DNA of 64,000 nucleotides from Valencia hispanica (taxonomy: Eukaryota; Chordata; Actinopteri; Cyprinodontiformes; Valenciidae), in assembly GCA_963556495.2 (NCBI GenBank), contig OY747712.1, positions 6,644,581 to 6,708,580 on the forward strand, in the 5' to 3' direction. Below the pieces are notes generated by a model. The model did no database searches. It was given only the letters and a program-made list of their open reading frames with translations, and was not told the origin of the DNA. How positions within the stretch are numbered: the stretch's first letter is position 1; each line of letters opens with the position of its first letter. Of this stretch, positions 23,501-34,713 are shown one piece after another. Position numbers and translations under genes: made by a program.

Positions 23501-23830
23501 GGGGAGGTCCATTCATGACCAGGAGGAACCAACACCTCCATGTATTAAAGAGGAGGAAACATAACCTCTACTGATGAAACAGTAACCAGAACCTCCATTG
23601 ATTAATGAAGCAGAAGGCCCAGAAACTTCACTGATTGAAGAACAGGGGGAACCAGAACCTCCATGTACAAAAGAGGAGGAACAAGAATGTTCATGTATCA
23701 AAAAGGAAGAACCAGAAGGACAGATATAGAAGTAATAATTGTAAAAGAAGTGACACAGATATGCGGAGAGAATTAAAGGTGGAACTAAATGCTGACTCAA
23801 GTCTTTACAGTTATTATTAGAATGTAACAC
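23501..23830 (+). pseudogene. Broken ZNF terminal-exon fragment (acidic linker only)
   Basis: From GGGGGAGGTCCATTCATGAC onward the sequence matches the start of the large ZNF exon at 48060 (GAGGAGGTCCAGTCATGAAC), with repeated AACCAGAACCTCCA...AAAGAGGAGGAA words. Frames are broken by stops and indels (for example ACATAA early on), and no finger follows. It is the remnant of a third array unit, truncated on the left by the Tc1 join and lying about 60 bp from the promoter-like block of the next unit. Confidence 0.85.
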
Positions 23831-23889
23831 ATTATGAGTATAGTAGGAATACTCTGAAACAAGCACGGAAACAATGAAAAATAACTTGT

Positions 23890-24128
23890 AGAAAATATTG
23901 CAGGTTAATATCCGGTCCATTAATGATAGTTTAGAAAACTTTTGGTCTGGTTCAGAGAATATGGTTCGTTTTTGCTGCCAAGCTGTTGGTCCACTCCAGT
24001 CCAGCAGGGGGCGGTGGATGGACCAATCAGCTGCTTTGTTTCAGGGTGAAGCTAAAAGACTCTAACGTGTGTGGAGATAGCTGGAAGACGGTTGTGTTTT
24101 GGTATCTCAGCCTCATGTTTCAGCAACA
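23890..24128 (+). promoter_or_regulatory. Probable promoter and 5' UTR of the 25-finger ZNF gene
   Basis: It lies directly upstream of exon 1 and is conserved with the copy at 21000-21180. Visible sites are a CTCF-like core CCAGCAGGGGGCGG (24001-24014) and a CCAAT box (24023-24027). No TATA box is evident. An out-of-frame upstream ATG (24115) opens a short reading frame overlapping the main start. The transcription start cannot be placed from sequence. Confidence 0.55.
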
Positions 24129-24327
24129 ATGTCTTCAGCTCTGCATCTGAGAGAGTTTATCAGAGGGAGACTAACAGCGGCTGCTGAAGAAATCTTCACC
24201 GAGGTGGAGAAAACCATCGTCCGCTACGAGGAGGAGCTCGATGCTCAGCGCAGAATGATGGAGATCAACTGGAAACCACAGATAAAACTCAACAGGATCG
24301 GGTTGGAGCTGCAGAGACAAAGTTCTG
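24129..24327 (+). CDS. ZNF gene, exon 1 (66 aa plus split codon)
   Basis: Encodes MSSALHLREFIRGRLTAAAE through LQRQSS, a charged helical N-terminus (AAEEIFTEVEKTIVRYEEEL; heptad-like, probably coiled coil). This is the usual first exon of teleost acidic-linker C2H2 proteins. The donor is TTCTG|GTAGGT, leaving one base (phase 1). The terminal exon at 47994 starts with the two bases needed and restores Asp followed by LQKPHVSIEGD. The joined length is exactly divisible by three (3,093 nt, 1,030 aa). The nearer broken exon at 23501 is upstream, so it cannot be the partner. Function of the domain: probably protein-protein contact. Confidence 0.8.
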
Positions 24328-24669
24328 GTAGGTCCGGATGAAGGTGCTGATGTGTTTAACTGCAGACTGAGATCGTTGCGGTCAGGTGAACAGACACTTA
24401 TATACGCGGTCATGAATCCAGTCGACGCTAGGGCTCTTGTAAAGGTTAGCTTCCTGCATGCATGGTGCATGACGGTAACAGAACATTAGGAGTGTCCTTG
24501 CAGGAGAAAAAAAAATTTAAGTGAAGCGTTGAGAGGCATAACAGTAAAAATGGGAAATTTATGGTCTACCTACTATTTTAACAAACTGTGTTTAGAGTAA
24601 ATATTTCATAACTTTAGTGTACATTTTAGGAGAAATAACTCAAAGTCCTTCATAATGCCTTTCCAGGTA
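24328..24669 (+). other. ZNF intron, start
   Basis: Non-coding; nothing recognised after the donor site. Confidence 0.5.
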
Positions 24670-25190
24670 AAGCTTGGTTTATACTTCTGCGTCACGTCAG
24701 TCGCGTAGGTTACGCCAGTCGCGTAGGTTACGCCGTGCCCACTGCTGTGTTTATACTTCTGCGTAGGGCTGAAAGCGTCGTGTTGCTGTTTCATTTCCAG
24801 ACCTGCAGGTGGCAGTAGCCTGGTATCGGGCAGCAAACTCAACCGGGCGGAGTTGTTCTGATGGTTTGCTTATGTTTGCTTCAGTTCCGGCAAGTATTTC
24901 CTTAGAAACGATGGCGGCCGACTTGGTGCAAGTGTCTCAACGAGATTGTGGAAGCAGACGAACAAATTATCCTTTTTTTTGAACACTTTGCAACGCAAGC
25001 AAATGAGAAGACAGATTGTACGTGCGTACGTAATCTCACTGACCAATCACAAGGGAGTACTTCCGCGTCGCCGGGCTGCACGTCAGGTCCGAGGAGGTGC
25101 ACGTCAAGCCTCTGTGGACCTACGCAGAGGCTACGGCGGTTACGGCGTACCCTACGCGAGGGACACGACGCAGAAGTATTAACCGGCCTC
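24670..25190. mobile_element. MITE with TTATACTTCTGCGTC ends (related copy at 52055-52602)
   Basis: The left end AGCTTGGTTTATACTTCTGC and the inverse of the right end share GGTT(T/A)ATACTTCTGCGTC. CG-rich words (TACGC, CGTAGG) are repeated near both ends. Around 24911 a short frame MAADLVQVSQRD is followed, one frame over, by EADEQIILFFEHFATQAN, resembling the start of a PIF/Harbinger-type protein. Superfamily inferred, not proven. Confidence 0.7.
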
Positions 25191-25489
25191 AAGGCGTTTT
25201 CGAGAAATACATAGCTGAAAATGACGCCCACCCTGGACAAGCGTTATGTGGTACTTTGACCTGTTAATCCAACAATCTATTGGATTAAAATTGTAAAATT
25301 ATAATATATGTATAATATTACTGTTGTAAAGGTGACCCTTTTAAATTTTCTATTTCGGAACAGTAGTTATTTCTCTTATTAATTTCCAATGATTTTAAAG
25401 TCATTTTTGTACTTGTGGACTTCTGAAGTTTGTTATTTAACTGTTCATTCTAACCACATGGAGTATGCATGGTTTAAATATGTTAAAAT

Positions 25490-25614
25490 CAAAAGTCTTG
25501 CCACTGTCCGGAAAATGTTTCTGGACTGTGCCAATTGTCCTCTTTTTGCAAATCAAAATATGGTCACCTTATTCAAGCCCCCTGACTAAAGATATTAATG
25601 CCAACAATACTCAC

Positions 25615-25645
<31 letters not shown>

Positions 25646-25945
25646 TAAATGTTTTCAGACCAACAAATTTATCAGTAAATTCAGACACAGAATGACTTTT
25701 ATTAGTTGGTATGTATGTATAGTAAAATGTGATTTGTACTTTATGTGTTCATGTGTTTGTTCCAGAGAGATGTGTGTGTTGGTGTGTAATATGGTCCTGT
25801 GTGTAGTGAGATCCACCTTCTACATATCTGCTGGACTCTGCTTTAAGGAGACAGCAGCCATCTTGCTGCTACCTGTCTGGGTTCACATGTACAGCTTTCT
25901 GAGTAAAAATAGCAGTAAAACGCAGAAAAAGGATATAAAATAAAA
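25490..25945 (+). repeat. Intron segment paralogous to 1-450
   Basis: Collinear with the window start (see 1-450). It contains an ATA/AAT trinucleotide run (25614-25645) absent from the other copy. Because it lies inside the intron of an identified gene, it helps date the other copy as an intron relic. Confidence 0.6.
25614..25645. repeat. (AAT)n microsatellite
   Basis: About ten AAT units within the duplicated intron segment. Confidence 0.9.
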
Positions 25946-26004
25946 CCAGCAATAAAGCAAGAAGAACACACAGATGCATCAAGGCATTACAAAGCATATA
26001 AAGT
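25935..26004 (-). mobile_element. L2-B 3'-tail piece left of the inverted-repeat element
   Basis: The text CAGCAATAAAGCAAGAAGAA...CAAGGCATTAC.AAAG matches 27620-27680 on the other side of the 26011-27613 element. About 60 bp of L2 tail is thus present on both sides in the same orientation. Confidence 0.7.
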
Positions 26005-26054
26005 AAAAACTACGGTGGCCGAGAAGTGCAAAACAAAATTACAATAACCTGAAA

Positions 26055-26960
26055 CACTTTTACATTTTTACCGAAACACATTTACAAATTTACCAAAACA
26101 CATTTACAAATTTACAGAAACACATTTACAAGTTTGCCAAAACACATTTACAAGTTTACCGAAACACATTTACAAATTTACAGGAACACATTTACAAGTT
26201 TACCGAAACACATTTACAAGTTTACCGAAACACATTTACAAGTTTACCGAAACACATTTACAAGTTTACCGAAACACATTTACAAGTTTACCGAAACACA
26301 TTTACAAGTTTACCGAAACACATTTACAAGTTTACCGAAACACATTTACAAGTTTACCGAAACACATTTACAAGTTTACAGGAACACATTTACAAGTTTA
26401 CAGGAACACATTTACAAGTTTACAGAAACACATTTACAAGTTTACCGAAACACATTTACAAGTTTACAGGAACACATTTACAAGTTTACAGAAACACATT
26501 TACAAATTTACCGAAACACATTTACAAGTTTACAGGAACACATTTACAAGTTTACCGAAACACATTTACAAGTTTACAGGAACACATTTACAAGTTTACA
26601 GAAACACATTTACAAGTTTACAGAAACACATTTACAATTTTTCCGAAACACATTTACAAATTTACCGTAACACATTTACAAATTTACCGAAACACATTTA
26701 CAAATTTACCGAAACACATTTACAAATTTACCGAAACACATTTACAAGTTTACAGGAACACATTTACAAATTTACCGAAACACATTTACAAATTTACCGA
26801 AACACATTTACAAGTTTACAGAAACACATTTACAAGTTTACAGGAACACATTTACAAGTTTACAGGAACACATTTACAAATTTACAGAAACACATTTACA
26901 AGTTTACCGAAACCCATTTACAATCATACCGAAACACATTTAAAAGTTAAAAAAAGAAAC
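26055..26960. repeat. 22-bp minisatellite, about 40 units
   Basis: The unit ACACATTTACAAGTTTACCGAA varies mainly at AAGTTT/AAATTT and ACCGAA/ACAGGA/ACAGAA. Because 22 is not divisible by three, a long open frame of period 22 residues appears (from 26134) but is a by-product of the repeat. There are no spacers, so it is not a CRISPR array. Confidence 0.95.
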
Positions 26961-27097
26961 ACTTTTACAACTTTAACATAACACATTTACAAAGACATGA
27001 CCTGGAAGTGATACTGCAGGGATGAGGTTAGGGTTGGGACAAGACCAAAGTGGTAACAGTAATGGAATCGATCCTGCCAGCAGCTTAATCTGCAGAG

Positions 27098-27307
27098 ATG
27101 TTTTGCCCGTTTTGCGGAATCTATTTTCAAGTTTTAGGGACATTTTGTGGTGATTGTGGACATAGTTTGGACTTTGAGAAGGGAGAGGGAGAAGAGGTCG
27201 GTTTTATGGACTGCCTCGTAAAGTATTTAAATGAAGGCCACTCATACAGTGTGATTGTTGACATGATGGAACGGCTTCACAGTGTCCGCCTGTATTTGTG
27301 GCCATGA
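27098..27307 (+). CDS. Small double-CxxC protein inside the inverted-repeat element
   Basis: Encodes 69 residues starting MFCPFCGIYFQVLGTFCGDC, with two CxxC pairs (residues 3/6 and 17/20) that fit a minimal zinc ribbon. An acidic stretch (EKGEGEEVG) and then a helical FMDCLVKYLNEGHSYSVIVD segment follow. The helical part recalls helix-turn-helix leaders of integrase-like transposon proteins, but that is inference. The frame starts within the left arm of an internal inverted repeat (27090-27138 with 27393-27442), so the opposite arm carries an antisense copy of its first codons. It is probably a truncated transposon protein; expression is unproven. Confidence 0.4.
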   Translation: MFCPFCGIYFQVLGTFCGDCGHSLDFEKGEGEEVGFMDCLVKYLNEGHSYSVIVDMMERLHSVRLYLWP

Positions 27308-29118
27308 AAACGAAATAAAATAATGCCGGATTCTACTGCAGAAAAAACTATTAATTTGAAGTAGATATCAGAAACGCCATCAGACCTGTTCCCCCTAAAA
27401 CTTGAAAATAGATTCGGAAAAACGGGCAAAACATCTCTGCAGACTGAGATATAAAAGTGTTCCGGTAAGATTGTAAAAGTGTTTTGGTGAATTTGTAAAA
27501 GTGTTTTGGTGAATTTGTAAATGTGTTTCGGTAAACTTGTAAATGTGTTTCGGTAAAAATTTTAAACTGTTTCAGGTTAATGTAATTTTATTTTGCACTT
27601 CCCGGCCACCGTAAAAAACAGCAATAAAGCAAGAAGCACACACAAAAGATAATACGTCAAAGCATTACTCAAAGGCAGCTCTGAACGGATACGTTTTTAG
27701 TCGTTATTTAAAATAACTCAGTGTTTCAGCAGCTTTGCAGTTGTCTGAAGTTGGTTCCAAATTAGAGGAGCATAGAAACTGAAAGCTGCTTCTCCATGTT
27801 TGGTTCTAATTCTAGGGGTGTTGAGTAGACTGGAATTAGAGGACCTGAGTGGTCTGGTGGGGGGGGGTTGGTATCGTAACAGTAGATCTTCAAAATATTT
27901 TGGTGCTAAGCCATTCAAGGATTTTATTAACTCGTAAAAGTATTTAGAAGTCTATTCTCTGAGCTACAGGGAGCCAGTGTAAGGACTTAAGAACCGGGGT
28001 GATGTGCTCTACTTTCCTGGTTCTAGTGAGGAAGACGAGCAGCAGCGTTCTGGATCAGCTGCAGCTGTCTGACTTTTTAGGCAGACCTGTGAAGACGCTG
28101 TTGCAGTAATCAATCTGACTAAAATAAATGCATGGATGAGTTTTTGGAGGTCCTGTTGCGACATCAGTTCTTTAATCCTAGAAATGTTCTTCAGGTGACC
28201 GAAGGCTGACCTTGTTATTGCCTTTATGTGACCCTGGAGGTTCAGGTCTGAGTCCATTACTACACCTAGATTTCTGGCCTGATCGGTAGTTTCTATCTGT
28301 ATTGTATCTAGCTGTGTGCTGACTGTTGATCGTCCCTTTTTATGTCCAAAAGTAATTACTTCTGTTTTGTTTCTGTTCAGCTGAAGAAAGTTATGGTACA
28401 TCCATCCATTGATTTTCTCAATTCATTTACTTAGGGTTTGGATGGGTTCAAAGTCACCTGGTGACATCGTAATGTAGAGCTTAGGGCTGGGCGATAATTC
28501 GATAGCAATATATATCGATCGATAGACGTGTGGTGCGATAGAAAAAAGGGGGTCGATAAATAAGTTAAATAGAAGAAAAAAAAGCCTATCAGGTAGCTTA
28601 ATACAACAATTATTACTTACTCCAAAGAAATCATTACCGCTGATAGGCAGCTCTGTCAGCCACCCCTCTCTCCTTTCAAACCACAAAAAGGATGAAATTA
28701 TTTAAACTGAAACATAATTGTTTGATAGTCCCTAAGCGAACCATCGCCGTAACTTCACGTCGGTCAGATGTCACAGCAAGGGAGCAGCGGAAGAAGTTGT
28801 TCCGGATAAATGTTTCAGTGGCTCAGGTAAAGGTTGCATCCCGTTTTGAACCGATCCTCGACGCACTAAAACACTAAACGTAGCAATAATAAACCAAATA
28901 AAATACTACGATCAGTTGTCTTAGCAGGACTCCCCTCTCCCGGCTCGCTGCAAATCCATTACAGAGAGACACAGGAAACTTACCCAGGTTGCTGCTAACA
29001 ACACCTGTGGCTTTTAAAATGTCCCCCTCTGTTCTGCCCCCGGTCCTCAGAAGCGAAAAAAGCTTTAAAAAACACAACAGGGTTGGATAGGCCAGCCGGC
29101 TGAAATGAATTAGAATAA

Positions 29119-30410
29119 GGCCCCGTTTACACAAAGGAAAAACGCAGATATTTCCCTGCGTTTTGGCCTCTCATTTACACGAAAACCCAGTTTTTATCAC
29201 AGAAAACGATTATTTCTAAAAACTCCGGCCAAAGCGGAGATTTGCGTTTTCTCCGTTTTAAGTGTTTGCGTGTGGACAGAAATAACCGGAGTTTTCAGCT
29301 CCGCAACGTCACTTTACGGGACAAAAATGCTCCAACATCACTTGTGCTATCTGTGTTTACACTCAGAAACAGCATTTATGCCCTCAGAGACGTGTTGGCA
29401 TCATCGATTGTCCAAGCGCTTTTTGCTTGCTAGCTTTTACAAGCTCCTGTAGAAGTTAGAGGTTAGAACATAGAAAGTTACTCTGAGTGGATAGGATTTG
29501 GGGGAACTACTGCCCCCTACAGGTTTGGAATCTCTATGAATGTGCTTAAATACACACTTTATGCCAGTGTTTCTCAAACTATGGGGCGAGCCCCACTAGT
29601 GGGGCGCAGAGGTATTGCAGGTGGGGCGTGACATCAATGGGATTTAAATAGTTTTTCCACCCTAGATTCTGTCGTGAATGTTTCACTGCACTGTAAATTA
29701 AATCAACCAGCTCCCCCCTCTCACAAAATTAAACACACTCAAATAAATTAGCTATTGTGATCTTCATTGTAAACAGAACCGGGACCTGGAACATCGGGCT
29801 GGGAGTTTGACTTTGGAATATATCGCAGCAGAACAAAACAAGCTGAAGTAGCCGCATTATCAGAGATTCCATCTACAAAATGGAGAAATATCTAAAAAGA
29901 TCAGGGAATGTTTCAGAGTCAGAGAAGTCACACGGTCAACCACGGAGGAAATACAGGGAGGAATATCTTGCTCTTTATTTATTTGTATTATTTTTATTTT
30001 GTATTTTTGAAAGCTTTGTAAATTTGATAAAACTAGAACTTTTATTTTCTCCAACTGTGAGCTGAAGTTCTACATGTAGCAACTACTGACAGCATATATT
30101 TCTGAGACGGTTTTATACCAGTGCGCAACCCCTTTTTCCAACTAATTTATACCCTTAAAAACTTGTAGACTAAGTCGACTATTTAAATAAATAAAATACT
30201 TTAAAAATCAGACGTGGTCACCATTCTGTTGGGGCGATAAAAGCATGGGTGGCTTGTGTATGCTCCTTTGTCCAAAGTGGGAAATGATAAAAAAAAGTTT
30301 GAGAAACACTGCTTTATGGGGTTAGGTGTGGACAGAGATTTTTTTTTAAAAACGAGGTGGTGAGGATATTCGTTTTCAAAAAAAACCTCGGCTATGTGTA
30401 CACATAGCCT
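29119..30410. mobile_element. TIR element nested in hAT (related copy at 37581-38115)
   Basis: The left end GGCCCCGTTTACAC and the GTGTACACATAGCC right end bracket sequence closely matching 37581-38115 (ACTCCGGCCAA, AAATAACCGGAGTTTT, GGGGGAACTACTGCCCC). The nested hAT at 29565-30311 is absent from that copy, which confirms the insertion. Superfamily not determined. Confidence 0.8.
29565..30311 (+). mobile_element. hAT element with transposase N-terminus (747 bp)
   Basis: Termini CAGTGTTTCTCAAACT match perfectly for 16 bp; the target duplication is CTTTATG(C/G) (29557-29564, 30312-30319). The GGGGCG-rich left end is typical of this family. From 29880 the + strand reads MEKYLKRSGNVSESEKS ... 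RRKYREEYL, the start of a ZBED5/FAM200-like hAT transposase; the catalytic part is deleted. It is the innermost of four nested insertions. Confidence 0.93.
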
Positions 30411-30927
30411 AAGCTTTATTGACAAACTAAACCAAAGGTTTCAGCCATTAATATTATAACGTGTCATAAAATGTTTAAAAGATTAAAATGCATCAAGATA
30501 AGCCTTTAATTTCAATTACTAACAATTAAAAAATATATAATATAATGGTTAATAATATGACTTTTCTTTGTATTTACTGATGTTACTCAGGTCTCTTTAT
30601 TTGTTCCTGTGTCTTACAAACTTATTCATGATAAAAAGAGGTGTTTGAAAAATAAATTAATTTAATTCTTAGTTAAAATTAGTTCATTGAAGAATAACAA
30701 AATGACCGGGGAGGCACTTAAAATATATTTTTTACGTTTTGTGATATTTATCGATAATTATCGATATCGATCAATATGACTATTCCCTTTATCGATATGC
30801 TATTTTTCTATATCGCCCAGCCCTAGTAGAGCTGAGTATCATCTGCATAGTTACGGTAGCTAATCTTATTGGTTGTTGTAATCTGGGTTTATGGAAGCAT
30901 ATAGATATTAAATAAGAGGGTCCCCAG

Positions 30928-31677
30928 TAGGCATGGGCCGGTATGAGATACCTTATGATAACCGTAGGCAAAAATATCACGGTTTCACGGTATTATGATT
31001 ACAGCTCTAAAATGTGTATTTTGAATGTCAGTATTTTTTTTTTAAGGAAAAAACACTTTTTAGTGAGGCAGATGTGGTAAATAACTAGCATGATAAGATA
31101 AATCATCATTAGCATGCTAGTTACCAGTATCTGCCTGAATTAAAAAAAGTTACTAAGGATAGAGATGAAGAAAAGATGAGATATGGTAGTTAAGGTAACA
31201 AGCTCATTTCACTAATGTCAGACGCTAATACACTCTTTCATTTCAAGACCACATTAATTTTACCTTGAATTTAGCTTACAACAATGGGTGCTGCTCCCGA
31301 ACATGCGCTATCATATCTCCTCGGGTTGCCACTGTTCTCAAGCACGTTTTGTACGTCGGGCGACCTTCTTCTTCCAAGCCTTGAACGTCTGGCTTTTTAC
31401 GGTAGCCGAAGTATTCCCAAACATCCGCTTAGAGACAGTAGAAAAAGTTCAGTGGGCTCGCCTCCATCAGCCATCACACAGCTTGCAGAGCTGGCCTTTG
31501 TCACTCATAACAAATGCAGGTGTGGGGTGGGGTGGGGCGGCGGAGCGCTTTACGCTGCAGCTTCATGAGGGACCTTTACTTTCTCCCTGACGAGACGTCA
31601 CATAAAAAAAAAAAACGCTTATACCGCAGGGAAGGTATAAGCGGTATACCTTGAAACTGGTAACCGGCCCATGCCTA
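30928..31677. mobile_element. hAT element (750 bp) in L2-B
   Basis: Termini TAGGCATGGGCCGGT match at both ends; exact duplication GTCCCCAG (30920-30927, 31678-31685). The ends are rich in CGGTAT/ATACCG words. No transposase frame is recognised. Confidence 0.95.
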
Positions 31678-33421
31678 GTCCCCAGGATGGAGCCCTGGGG
31701 CACATGTGGTTTCTGTTTCTGATTAAAAAAATTCCTATTGAAACAAAGAAGTCCCTATTCTTTAGGTAAGACTCAAACCAGCCAAGTACTGTATCAGAGT
31801 CCGACCCAGCTCTCCAGTTGTTCCAATAGTACATCATGATCAACAGTGTCAATTGCTGCACTGAGGTCCAGCAGAACCAGCACCGTGGTTCTACCACAGT
31901 CTGTATTTATGTGGATGTCATTGAATACTTGGACGAGGGCAGTCTCAGTGTTGTGGTGAGCACGGAAACCGGACTGAAAACCACCAAAACGGTTTGTCAT
32001 CGTAAGGAGACTATTTAACTGTTGAAACAGCTTTTTCAATGATCTTACTGATAAATGGAAGATTAGAAATCAGCCTGTAGTTCTGCATTAACGTGTTCTA
32101 CAGATTATTCTTTTTTTAGCAGTGGTTTAATAACTGCTGTTTTTAAAGCCTGGGGGAAGATACCTGACAGAAGGGATGAGTTCACTATTTTAATCAGATC
32201 GGACCCAATGACAGGGACAACTTTCTTAAGGAAAGCTCTGGGTAGGATATCAAGACAGGAAGAGGATGAGTTTAGTTGGTTAATGATTTCTTTAAGGTTA
32301 TTTTGGTTTAATTCATAGAATTCTGAAATTTTTTCTACATTGGTGGGTGTTAATTGGGTATAACATTGGTTGTGGGTTCGGTGCTGGGGTGCAGACCGAC
32401 CGTCTAGTTGTTATGTTTTCAGTGGAAAAAGCTGGCAAATTCATTGCAGGCCCTGGTAGAGTTCAGTTCAAAGGCTACTGTCACTGGAGGATGAGTTGGT
32501 CTTTCCACTGTTGCAAACAGAGTCCGTGCATTATTATTTCTGTTAATGATTTCAGAAACGAAACATTCCCTAGCATCTTTTAAAGTTAACCGATATCCGT
32601 TCAGTCTGTCTTTGTAGATCTCACAGTGAACCTGGAGTCGAGTTTACGGCATTCTCTCTGAGCTCGTCGACACTCCCTGTTTTCACTATGTACCAGTGGA
32701 TCGCTAGTCCACGGAGATTTCTTTCTACCTAAGACTACTTTCACTTTAGTTGAAGCAATGGAATGAATGATGTCTGAGATTTTTGAGAGGAAATTATCTA
32801 CCAGCTTGTTTACTGAGTTGGAGTTGGGAGATGAGGGGGATGCGGTTGAAGGGTAAATACGTTTAAAGGCTTCAACTGAACTGTCCCCTAGAAAACACTT
32901 TTTTACAGTTATATCACTGTGCCTAGATATTTTAGCAGAGATGGTACTTTCAAAGAAAACACAGGAATGGTCAAATAATTCAATATCAATTACCTAGATG
33001 TTAGATATAGTTCAACCTTTGCTGATAATTAAGTCCAGAGTGTGTCCTCAATTGTGTGTTGGTTATTGGACATGGGTCAGGCCAAAGTTGTGACGAGTGT
33101 AATCTAGTGTTTTGCTCGTCTATCTTGGGGGTTGTCGGTATGGATGTTGTAGTCCCCCGCAATGATTAATTGGTCGTAGTCGATACATATTACGAAAAGA
33201 AGGTCGCTAAAGTCAGTAAAGAAGTGAGAGTTAAGTTTTGGGGCTTTATATAAATGCCCTCTTAGAAAAAAATGTTTTTTAGGCTGATTTATCTTCGTAG
33301 CTAGGTATTCAAAAGAGTCAAATGTGCCAGGAATACTTTTTTAAAGTTCATTAAGTTATGGAAAATTGTGGCTTCGCCTCCACCTCGTCTGTGTTTCCTG
33401 CTTTCGCTAAAAATGTTTTAA

Positions 33422-33916
33422 AGGGGCTATATGCAATTTTCTTAAATTTAAACTCGCAACTGACCCCATGTGGCCAATAACGGAACTGTTCTTTCTTTCT
33501 GTTCACTCTCGCAGCGCGCGCTCGTGCGCTGGTCGCTCTTAATCTATCTTTTTTGGGCACTTGTCAGGGGTTTAACTTTCTTAGTCTTATGTGGAGTTAT
33601 TGTTTGTGTCAGAGTTGTCCTGGGTCTCTTCTGTGTATTCGCACAATCCATTTAACTGCTTGCGAGTGCTGACTAGTGGTGGTGGCAGAGGGATCTGAAA
33701 CATTTAACATGAACGCGCTTGATGTCACATCCGCAGACAGCGCAGGAAAATCGGACCCAACAGAAAATAGAAAAAATTGCATACAGGCTTATAGGTGCAC
33801 CCACTGTGAACTGACAAGGTGTCAGTATGCTCATCAGGAGATGTTTGAGTCATAAATGGTCAAATTAAAAGGCTATTGTTACGTTTATTTTGGGGAAAAA
33901 GTTGCATATAGCCTCT
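33422..33916. mobile_element. TTAA-flanked MITE (495 bp) in L2-B
   Basis: Termini AGGGGCTATATGCAA and the inverse of AGAGGCTATATGCAA, with TTAA on both sides (33418-33421, 33917-33920). A truncated relative lies at 3896-4261. The TTAA could instead be read as a 3-bp TAA/TTA duplication (Harbinger-like), so the superfamily is open. Confidence 0.85.
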
Positions 33917-34713
33917 TTAATTTGGTGGTGTAGATTCTATCAATGCAGATGTTTCATTATTTACATCTAGCCAGGTTTCTGATAAAAACATAGTGATGAA
34001 GTCATTGATTTGAAACGACTTTCCTGACAAATACCTAACGTTGTTATGGCTAATTTAAGTAGTTTAATGGTGGGTAGCTGAACCTTCTGAGAGGTGATCA
34101 GTTTGAGATTTGGTTTAATATGATAGGGTTTGGTTTTAGCTTTTGGTTTTCTGCTACTTATAAGCACTGGAATACCACTCTCTGGGAGGCCGGGCAACTT
34201 CTGGGAGACAATGGGAGTAGGATTACTGTCCGGTCCCCTTCTATATCAGATGTCTGTTACTACCAGTTGGGACATGGGCAGAATACATCCAGTATCAGTC
34301 CGAGGGGGCTGATGTAGTCGAAGTTTCTGTGTTAGCTGTGTCCCAACCATGATTTGTGTCCTCAGTTTGTCAGAGAAGGTCCTAAAGGGAGAATCACTAG
34401 CTGTAGATAATTTGGATGAAAATGGGGAACGCTGTGGTGAGCGCTGTAACTCTCTACTCACTGGTGGTGCGGGGGGAAGTGTTTGTTCTCTATCTTGTAG
34501 CTGTTAGTGCTGGTGGGGCTGCTTTTTGTCCTTGTGGAGTCCTCTCTGTTTGTACTTCTCTGATAGCGGCTGTTTGTGCCATCTTTGCTGGTGAGGAGTC
34601 AGGAAGAGTTTCTTCTCTGGTTATCTCCATGAGCTCCACGACATGGTCAGACCTTGGGTGCTTTATCACATGTTTTGGAGCTGTAATGGGAAAAAATACC
34701 TCAGGGTTTCCAT

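Larger units (their letters stand above)
26011..27613. mobile_element. Inverted-repeat DNA element with minisatellite arm (1.6 kb)
   Basis: Both ends begin TACGGTGGCCG(A/G)GAAGTGC when read inward and pair for at least 60 bases with about seven mismatches. AAAAAC flanks both sides (26005-26010, 27614-27619). The subterminal region of both arms is built from the same ACACATTTACAAGTTTACCGAA-type unit: about 40 copies on the left and about four on the right. The centre holds a small zinc-ribbon-like frame (27098-27307) and a second inverted repeat. Superfamily unknown. The lack of a full transposase makes it non-autonomous. Confidence 0.8.
28482..30825. mobile_element. hAT element (2.3 kb) inside L2-B, itself interrupted
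   Basis: Termini TAGGGCTGGGCGATA at both ends, bounded by exact GTAGAGCT (28474-28481, 30826-30833). Subterminal CGATAT/TATCGAT words occur on both sides. A second element (29119-30410) is nested within. No transposase frame was identified in the remaining 1 kb. Confidence 0.93.

Noticed and set aside
23501..23830. Possible functional second ZNF exon for exon 1 at 24129
   Set aside because: It lies upstream of exon 1, has stops and indels, and lacks fingers.
26134..26670. 178-residue repetitive open frame (HIYKFTETHLQ...)
   Set aside because: It is the translation of the 22-bp minisatellite in three rotating frames; no start context or conservation supports a protein.
26055..26960. CRISPR-like regular repeat array
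   Set aside because: Units are directly adjacent with no unique spacers, the genome is a vertebrate, and no cas-type genes are present.
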